64,000 nt of DNA from the NCBI GenBank assembly GCA_013423325.1, contig BLJB01000036.1, positions 186,001 to 250,000 of the forward strand. The letters are read 5' to 3'. This document shows, piece by piece, positions 56,348-64,000 of this stretch. Origin of the DNA: Usnea hakonensis (Eukaryota; Ascomycota; Lecanoromycetes; Lecanorales; Parmeliaceae). How positions within the stretch are numbered: position 1 is the stretch's first letter; each line of letters starts with the position of its first letter. The notes under the pieces were generated by a model. The model did not search any database, was not told where the DNA came from, and saw only the letters and a list, made by a program, of their open reading frames with translations. The position numbers and the translations under genes are program-made.

Positions 56348-58078
56348 TTACTTGTCCCTAAGGACGATCTCGTCCCAAAGTTCTCCGTGTCCATATTCTC
56401 GCGCTATCGTCTCTGCCGTCAACCTCTTGCCCTCGAGACTCTCCATCACCCAATATCTAGTCCCCACTGTCAGCGCTCCAAGATCAGCCCCCAAGTCCAA
56501 CAACGTCCTCAAAATATGCCTACAGCCATTCTGTGCCGCGATATGCAGCAACATCCATCCTCTAGTATCCTTGACATACAAAACTTCTTCCACCGGAAGC
56601 AGATCCATAAATGCATCGAAAGTAGACTCGTTGCTGTTCCACACAGCACAGGTTACGGGGCCCCACATATGGTCCGTCGTATAGCTGTGTAGGTTGCCAC
56701 CCTTGCATTCTAAACTGCGAATGTCCTCACCCCGCCCATAAGCGCCAGCCCTGTGGCACGGGGTCCAACCTCTCGGGTCAGTGTCGTTCCATGCCGAGAA
56801 GCCTTGAGACATGCATATTTCGACAATCTCACTCGTGGTAGCATGAGCGGGACGAGCTGGGTCCCAGAGAAAGGAAGCGGAGGTCCACGTCCTTGAATTC
56901 TTGTAGTCAAGATCGGCTCCGGCGGTCAGAAGGAGACGGATTATTGCGACATGTCCAATTAGAAACGCGTTATTTAGAGGGCTTCTATTATCCTGGTCAG
57001 ACACGTGAGACGTTCTTTATTCGGGGATTCCATAATCACGTTTCAAATTTTCCAAAAGGAAGATTCGGATCCGCGCCGTGATCTAGGAGAAGTTGGACCA
57101 CTTCCAAGTTACCCGTGCGTATTCCGTACTTTTGGAAGTCTTTTAGTCTACATTGTAATGTGAAGATGATCGGGTAGCTCGTCAACTTACTCGAAACACG
57201 GTGAGATCATCTGGTGTGCGGTCATTCGGATGTGCTTCTCTATATTCGAGTATTTTTCGAAGCTTTTTGACATCACACAGTTGACATGCCTGAATTATTT
57301 CTGAGTCGCAGGGAATGACATTCTGCGGTCTCAACACGAGCTTGGGTAGCGACGGTAAACAATTCTGGATGGTCATTTGGCCGATGACGACTTGACTCAG
57401 CCCTAGAGGCAGTCTGAAAGGCCATCGAGTGAAAAGTTTCCAATTACGCTGATCTTTCGCTTTTGATACGATGACGCTCGCTTTGATATTAAGGACCCTA
57501 GCTAAAAAGTTGCAGTGATGCACCTGAGCAGTCCTCCGCTCTCTTATGAGGAACGTATTCACGAGGCTATCTTTGAAGACGGTATTTCGATTCAATCGAA
57601 TGATGTCTTTCAAAACTCCAGATTCCTTTTTTAGCTCCTCGCTATACAATATTTTTATTAGCACTTTCACCCTGTTACGACAAGAGTAAGGATAGTGTTA
57701 CATGTCTTGACGAATTGAAAGCAGCAAATTGGAATTCAACAAGGTCTCAATCCGTTCGCTCTGGGAGATCTGTCTCTCAAACTCGCTTTTGCCACCAAAT
57801 ACCCATTTTAGGTGGTCTCGTTTTCTCTTCAGATGTGGAGTGTTGGGAAGTGCTGCAGTAACATCGTTGAGCGATGCTAGGGCCGGTCCAATACACACTT
57901 TCGTTGGCTCAGGAAGTTGGTTTAATTGCAGTTGATTCCGGCGGAGCTGATTGCCTTGGTTTCGCGCATGTAGCATCTCTTTTTCTGCATCTCGATAATC
58001 ATTGTAATAGCTTTTGGTTGTCTTTGAGACTTGGATACCTGCTCCCACCACCGTTAGGCCGGAGGCAAATACCTCCAT
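56348..58078 (-). CDS. STAND-type N-terminal domain plus ankyrin-repeat protein
   Basis: Exons are 58078-57702, 57641-57191, 57128-57040 and 56984-56348, giving 517 residues. Introns are 60, 62 and 55 nt with good branch sites (GCTAATA, GACTAAA). The start MEVFASGLTVVGAGIQVSKTTKSYYNDY has the helical signature of the fungal N-terminal domain that precedes NACHT or ankyrin regions in NLR-like proteins. A coiled coil (RQDIEELKKESGVLKDIIRLN) spans the first junction. The second and third junctions form ankyrin repeats (GNLEVVQLLLDHGADPN, GHVAIIRLLLTAGADLDYKN, GWMLLHIAAQNGCRHILRTLLDLGADL). No NACHT/NB-ARC P-loop is present, so it is not a complete NLR. A role in non-self recognition is suggested only by family. 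The upstream ATG at 58234 is in frame but adds sequence unlike the domain. Confidence 0.75.
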
Positions 58079-58659
58079 GGTTTGCTCACAGTCTTCGCCT
58101 TTGGAGGCAATGTTTGCGTCGTGCTCGTAGCCTTGCCATGGGCAGTCGGAGGATATGTCGGGGCTTTCGAGCGACATATATGCCAGCACGTTCAGCAAGG
58201 CTATCTGATCTTCAACAAGGCTGTTCATGATCATTTTCGGTTTACATCATTCAGGGTCTGTCTTATTGGATATCAACAACGGGCATGACCTGCAATGCAC
58301 TCTTTCTTCCCAGTGACGCCCGATCAGGTCATTTCGTAGAGCACTCGTCGATGATTGATCGTCGAAGCGAAGAGGGTGACACAACCCCACTTGACATGGA
58401 GGGTCGGAGCGTAAAGTGCCGAGGGAGCCTCAGCCAGTCGTACTACATGCAGCCAATGGACGAACACCAATTAATCATGCTGGAAGCCATACTACAGCCA
58501 GTATATTAGAGCCAGCTGCATTGGATATGATTATGGGCAGCAGCACAGCTACCATGGCACAGCAGCCACTGATTCCGTCAGAGTCCCAATCACCACAGCT
58601 CCCCAATCAGCCACTCACAACACAATCAATCTTACCGCAGCAATCGCTCTGACCCTCAA
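58079..58659. other. Intergenic region
   Basis: Upstream region of the STAND-N/ankyrin gene. 58416-58652 gives a Gln/Pro-rich + frame that may be a first exon of the next uncertain gene. Confidence 0.3.
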
Positions 58660-59025
58660 TCTCTACTACAGCTCAAGTCGATACGAGATTGGCCTCTGAT
58701 CCGCACAGTTCTCTCGGCAATCCTCTACCACCTAAGCTACGAGGCTTGGTCTGCACAGAAGCCGGCTAACTCGAGTGGGGAAGCGGACCCTGCGCGCCAA
58801 GAGCGTCTTATCGATGCTTACGATGACAATGCTATGATGCTAAGACCAGGTTTCTGTCGCGGGGCTTCTGTCTTGTCATTAGTTGCAGAGGGGGATACTG
58901 TTCGCGCGAGACGTGAATTCAACATTAACCCTAAAGCCATTCGTCAGCCGCCTAGATTAGATAAGTCCTCAGGCAAACGCGGCCTGTACTCCGTACGCCA
59001 TAGAGATCTCGCTCTGAACATCTAG
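58660..59025 (+). pseudogene. Coding-like 3' exon or relic without a start
   Basis: After a possible acceptor (CTACTACAG) a frame of about 120 codons runs to a TAG at 59023-59025. It includes SIRDWPLIRTVLSAILYHLSYEAW, ERLIDAYDDNAMMLRPG and LVAEGDTVRARREFNINPKAI, and looks like real protein by composition. No ATG-containing upstream exon could be joined with confidence. It includes a TACTCCGTA near its end. Family unknown. Confidence 0.35.
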
Positions 59026-61977
59026 ATTCAATAAATCACCTTTTCTTATCTCTCTCTGACTCACCTGTACCCTGATGATGACAACGCGGTGGCACAACTT
59101 GCAGTATTACTGTACGGGTGACACAGAACGATCCACCACCAGCCGTCGCCAGCAACCCTGACTGCTTGCAATGACCCAACTATCAAGATAACACCTTTCG
59201 AGTGAGTAGCAAATCGTACCAGCAACATCGACACATCCCTATACCCATCGATGTCGGCTATAGCGACAGCTTTACCTTCTCTTCAGCTTGCTCGATCATC
59301 TCAGCAAGCTTCGTATTTCCAATCCTACAGTCCGTCATATACCAGATCGTCCCTCCCACTTCGACCGAGTCCTAAGCTTATCGTCCTCCTCGAAGCCGCA
59401 CATCCAGCCATCAAAACTTCTCATCAGTCGAAGAGCGAATTGCATTGTCGACACATATGTTACGACGCCTTGACCCGACAAGCATTCATCTTGCTCGATC
59501 CTCCGCATGTCTGTAAATACTCTACTCTGCCCGTTGAGGCTCTTCTAAGAACCGACCTACATACTTCATTCCAATTACAGCAATCGATGGAGAAAAAGAC
59601 GGAGTCTACACAGTCCTTATGGTGACTTGATGAGTCAAAAATTAAGGGCATCGTCGTCGTCTCAAGAGACATGTCCAAGAGCACCAGAATCCTCACTTTC
59701 AGTATCAAATGTCCACTTCCCCAGCTAAAGACTCGGACTTTATTCTCCTTGTACACGCAAAAAACATGCTAAACTATCTCCAGTGTATCCGCAGCTCAAT
59801 CCCCTCGGACCTTTATCCCTACTTTCATAAAGTACCCAAAGAGAAGAAAATGCTACCTCTTTGCTGCCCAAAATTCCATACCTTCCTTCCGAAAGCCACT
59901 ACACCTAGGCCCTAACTACACCCATCTCTGCTCTTGGACACGCCTCTATAGTACTACAATTTCATGTATCTCTCCATCGCTATTCTACATTTTCCCGCCG
60001 AAGTTGATCTTTTGAACGAGCCATCGATCTGTTACGCCTTCTTAATTACTTCCATTACATTCTTTCATCGGCATTATCATCACTCCATCTTCCATTCTGG
60101 TTTATATAATCAAACTAAATTCAGCAGTCATCGAGGAGTCTGATCGTAATGACCGCAACTTACCTCCAGCGACTAGATACTGTCTGTTGGGCGGGGGGCG
60201 GGGTAAGCGTCTGTGCATCTAGTACTGGCCAAACACTCGGCTATCTACGCTGTGTCCTCATTAGGGGAAAAGGTAATACAGTTTGCCTAGATGACGGTGG
60301 CTTATCAGTCACAACGGCCCGATGCAGAAAAAGATTGAGTTCGTAGATGCGTCACCTGTGCGTATTGACCCCTCGCGCCGCTGACCTGGAGTTCGCCCTG
60401 TCTGTTTACAAGGACTGGCAGATGAAAACCAATATTCCAGATCGAGATGGCATACTATAGCCCACTGCTGCACCTAACCATCGAAAGTCGACCAAGGCTC
60501 ATTGAAACTTTCAGTGCTTCAGCAACTTAGGTGGTCTAAAAGACTCGACCCGCTGAGGACCAATAGGTGCTGCTTTTCAGCTTTTACATCCAGATTCTCA
60601 ACGGTCCAGCTGGCGAGATCGCATTGACAAGATTAAAGTTGTTATCAAACTTTGAGCCATCGTCTTGCGGCTGCTTGAAGTGACTCTGCCCTTATTGAAT
60701 ATTTATACCAAGACGGGTTGCTGTCAGTCGCCGACGATTGCGAGTTGAAGCCAAGTAACGGGACAGCAATCAGGGAGGACACAAAGGACCCCCTCAACGC
60801 CGACTCCTCCTCACCCGGCAGGAGCGGCGACTATTGCAGATCAACATTTCTGAGATGAGGGACCTTGATCCACATTAACCATTTCCTCTATTCCCGGACA
60901 CTCCATTGGGAAAGTGTGACAGGCATATAGTCAGGACGATCAGGCCACAAATCTCAGATGCTCAACCTTATATATGAGTAAAGATCAATTTGGTTGTGTC
61001 CAAAGGAGGACAATCTAAGCGGGTTCCAGCATCTTTGAGAGCATCCATTGAAGACATAGCCAAAGGCTTGCTGACTGCCTTGCCTTCAATTGAAAAAGAG
61101 GTGAATGCGCATGGCGCGCTGCATGCAGAGCACCCGCTTTTCGTACACCGAGAAGCGGCTTCTGAGACTTTCATGGCTTTCAGGGATTATGATTCGATTA
61201 TATGTAAAGTAGTATATGTCCATAACAAGGAACTCATGCTTCTCCACGGCACTTTGTTCCCTAGCTATGACAAGTAACATAAGGCAAAGGGCGACTTGAA
61301 TCTTTCTATCAATTGAACAGCATGGTATTTATCTGAATTTTTGGGCGAGTATTACCGTCTACACTGAAACACGCATATGCGATGCAGAGTGATGTAATCA
61401 TGTAGAGCTGAAGAAAGACTGCCAAGTTTCACTAAGATTAGGTCGGCTCTTGGCCTGGTTTCAGATGGTGTTGGTCTCCCTTTGAGACCGCTAGTGTAAT
61501 ATTCGGTATCGCACTAGAGAATACTCAATTCAGGGGGCTGAAGCCAGATTGCAGGTGGCGGATTTGTGAGTGGTGCTGGCAAGTAATATTAATATAGAAA
61601 GGCTTGATGATGATAGGAAGCATACTTACCTTACTTTATGTGGCTTGTACCTAATATCTTGCATTGACGCTACTGCACCTTGGCTGATCCGACCTGATTA
61701 TTATTTTCCGTGCCTGTGCCTGCGCTTGGAGCCATTAGTACTCTACTTCCTAGAGTACTTTCAGAAGGCAGTGCCCCCAAAGCCAAAGGGCCAAAGGGAT
61801 GCCTCTACCAACATTTCTACTCGTATTTCATTAATCTACTTACTTTAACCTGTCCTCTGTCAGTCTTTACTACTAACACTTCTTGTCCCGCTCCATTATT
61901 AAATGTATCCATATATTCAAGCGTCATTCCTTTAGCAATCCCTGCCCTCCTATGCTCTTTCTTTCCACCACACATAA
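59026..61977. other. Three-kilobase region without a supported gene
   Basis: A frame at 59251-59625 (+, 124 residues, from ATG) is Ser/Gln/His-rich with no domain. Another at about 60990-61277 (+) has a helix-like block (LRASIEDIAKGLLTALPSIEKEV) but no start. Both are possible small or relic genes and neither is claimed. 61800-61977 is the CT-rich leader of the transporter gene. Confidence 0.35.
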
Positions 61978-64000
61978 ATGTCGCGCTCCCCCTTATCAGC
62001 AGCTATGGCTGGGTGGAGCCCCGCCTATGCTGCCGCCCTTGCCCTCGTCGCAATCCAGGTCGGCATTGGCATAATATATAAGATTGCCCAAAAGGGTGGA
62101 AGGTTTGATCTTCGAGGCATTCCAATTGAAACGCTCGGGCGAGTGTCCGGCTGACCAGCGTATAGTTACACATTTTCCACCTCATCCTCCATCACTATAT
62201 CCGAATTTCTCAAATGTGCCCTATCTACATTCCTCTTCTATCGAGAATGTCGGAGGCGGCACGCTGCCAAACGGTTTTCCTACCAAGTCGCAGCCGCTAC
62301 GCCTGAGCGATTGTCATTGGAAGAGAAGGACGACTCGCAGACTTTCAGCGAAACATCTACCTTGGAAGAAGGTCGAGACGGAAGCGAGGATCATGTCAAG
62401 ACTCCACTGTCGCCGGTGGGAGGAGGGGAATTGACGGCTCAAGAATTCTGGGATTACTGCAAGAACGAAGTGCCGATGGATACCAAATACGGCTTCTTCT
62501 CGCTGGCTCTTTTGTATGCCTTGATCAATAATACGGTAAGCATGTACAGTCACAATTGGGGATCTACAGGCAAAGTCTTATGATGGTGGTTTGGACAGAT
62601 ATTCGTGGCCTACAAGCTCGCAGACCCCGGAACCATCCAGCTATTAAAGTCTGGAGTCACATTGATCACGGCGCTGGTCATGCTCTTTGCACTCGGAACT
62701 AGGATCGTTAAGCTCCAGTGGATCGCAATTGTCATCCAGGCAGGTGCCCTTAGGGATTCTTACGGGACTAGCCACTAACGCACCGACAGATCTGTGGTCT
62801 GATGGTTACCCAATATCACCCTGACACTGGTGCCTCATATCCACTTTCAACTTATGCGCTGCTCATCTTTCAAACCTTCCTCAGTGCATCCGCCGGTGTC
62901 TACAACCAGAGCCTTTGTAAGAGGGGCACTGCGTCTCTACATGGGGATAACCAAACCTTGTACGCCTCAGGTGCCGCCGTCAACCTCGTCATCCATATCA
63001 TCATGAAGATCTTGAAGCCAGACGAACCATCATTCTTCACTGGCTATAACAGCATTGGGGCGATCATGGTTGTGCTAAGCAACGTCTTCATTGGCCTTGC
63101 GATTACCGCAGTCTACAAGTACGCGGATGCCATTATCAAATGCTTCGCTACCGCAGTATCGACGGGAATCCTTCTCTATCTCTCGCCCATCCTCTTTGGA
63201 GCTGAGATGTCTTTCCTTGTCCTTCCCGGGACTCTTGTCGTCTTTATCTCTACATGGCTTTATATGGAAGCGGCACCACCAAAATCATCCCCAAATGCGA
63301 CACCGGGACAAGCTCCCCCTACAATGCTCGGCCAGGCTTCTGAAAGAGTCTCTGCCAAGGTAAGTTCTTCTATCGAGGATCCCATGTTAATATGTGATAC
63401 TTACTTCGCCGCATAGCATTGGGATCGCAAGATCACGACGAGCGTCTCCACATTCTTAACGATTGTCATCATAGTTTGGCTCTCACTTGGCAACGCCCAC
63501 ATGCCTGATAAAGGCGTTTCCAAGGCACCAGGAGTCGATGGGGGAGAATTCAACTCAACTGTGACCAAGCTAGAATCACCTTTCAAAAACAGCATGGCGT
63601 TCATTCGAATCAATGGAGATCGTCCAGAACGTATACCGACGATAATGGGCTACGAACCCTTCTTCCGAGAGATCCACGTTAGCATGTCCAACCTGACTCC
63701 TGATAAACATCAATTAAATCTCACCCACGACTCCTACGAGCACACCTTCACCGCTTACAAGGCCCTCGGGGACACCATGAAGCTGATCCTCGACGCCCCT
63801 GCTAACGACAGCGCTTCCAAAATAGACGGCATTTTCTTTTTCCATTTCGACATTTGGCTCGACCCAATGGCTTTCGCTCACGAGGACTTTAACAACATAT
63901 GGCTCCCGGACATGGAAGGTCCAAGATACCTCTGCATGACCGAGAAAACCAGGGACGAGATCATGGGCAATTGGGCCTGGTTCGATAACGGCGCCCAGTA
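61978..64000 (+). CDS. Nucleotide-sugar transporter (SLC35A type) with a large C-terminal extension, incomplete at window end
   Basis: Exons are 61978-62102, 62166-62535, 62599-62739, 62790-63359 and 63417 onward. The family moves UDP- or CMP-sugars into the Golgi. Motifs are GGSYTFSTSSSITISEFLKCALSTFLFYRE across the first junction, FVAYKLADPGTIQLLKSGVTLITALVM, FQTFLSASAGVYNQSLCKR and KYADAIIKCFATAVST, with about ten membrane helices. Instead of ending after the last helix, the frame passes through another intron (GTAAGT...GCATAG) into a further hydrophobic helix (VSTFLTIVIIVWLSLG) and then a soluble part with N-glycosylation sites (NLTP, NLTH, NDSA) and IFFFHFDIWLDPMAF, reminiscent of acidic glycosyltransferase motifs. 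It runs off the window at 64000. Intron 3 (62740-62789) seems to be GC-AG. The fusion and the glycosyltransferase idea are inference. Confidence 0.75.
62740..62789 (+). other. Probable 50-nt GC-AG intron in the transporter gene
   Basis: Donor CAG|GCAGGT, branch CACTAAC, acceptor CGACAG. It keeps phase 0 and joins AIVIQ to ICGLMVTQY as in the family; the nearby GT three bases further in breaks the frame. Confidence 0.6.

Noticed and set aside
57672..57701. 30-nt intron ending AACAG in the STAND-N/ankyrin gene
   Set aside because: Too short; a 60-nt intron ending TATAG with a GCTAATA branch site keeps the same phase and gives a continuous coiled coil.
1..64000. tRNA, rRNA genes and CRISPR arrays
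   Set aside because: I saw no cloverleaf A/B-box pairs, ribosomal sequence or spaced direct-repeat arrays by eye; a tRNA scan could still find one.

Overview
The window looks like nuclear DNA of a filamentous ascomycete (Pezizomycotina; I cannot place it more finely). Genes carry short introns of about 47-67 nt with GT(or GC)-AG ends and CTAAC/CTGAC-type branch sites, and the families are typically fungal: an amadoriase-like flavoenzyme, a Bni4-type bud-neck protein, ARL3, a STAND-N/ankyrin protein, a CorA-like transporter and GPI-anchored wall proteins. There is no bacterial operon structure. All exon boundaries were read by eye from splice motifs, reading phase and family fit.

Layout, left half. 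1-5.5 kb: a four-exon gene of unknown function (973-2301) and a decaying coiled-coil gene (about 3.5-5.47 kb) holding a short interstitial telomere-like repeat. 6.2-10.1 kb: a convergent pair, an FAD amine oxidase (+) and a PsiD-like pyruvoyl decarboxylase (-), separated by a 53-nt poly-G tract. 11.4-13.3 kb: one spliced gene with two consecutive SprT-like zinc-protease domains. 16.3-21.7 kb: a secreted protein, a small zinc-ribbon protein and a charged helical protein. 22.4-24.8 kb: an APH-family kinase-like gene split by a 798-bp hAT-type element with a perfect 8-bp target duplication. 26.4-32.9 kb: a small hypothetical, a 791-aa GPI-anchored repeat protein and a five-exon CorA-like membrane protein.

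Layout, right half. 33.6-35.0 kb: two small tail-anchored proteins carrying PPxY motifs. 35.9-36.8 kb: an ankyrin pseudogene. 37.7-39.1 kb: a five-exon O-methyltransferase, divergent from ARL3 (39.7-40.6 kb). 41.0-41.9 kb: a type I membrane protein. 42.7-43.3 kb: a non-autonomous inverted-repeat element. 43.5-44.6 kb: remnants of a GMC oxidoreductase and a FAD-linked oxidase. 48.6-51.3 kb: BNI4-like gene. 53.2-53.5 kb: a degraded relative of the hAT element. 56.3-58.1 kb: a STAND-N/ankyrin gene. 62.0-64.0+ kb: a nucleotide-sugar transporter running into a C-terminal extension that leaves the window.

Themes. Housekeeping genes (ARL3, BNI4) are mixed with accessory and decaying genes, two related transposon copies and one unrelated short element. 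Three introns appear to use GC instead of GT donors. The oxidase/decarboxylase pair could act on related amines, but this is inference.
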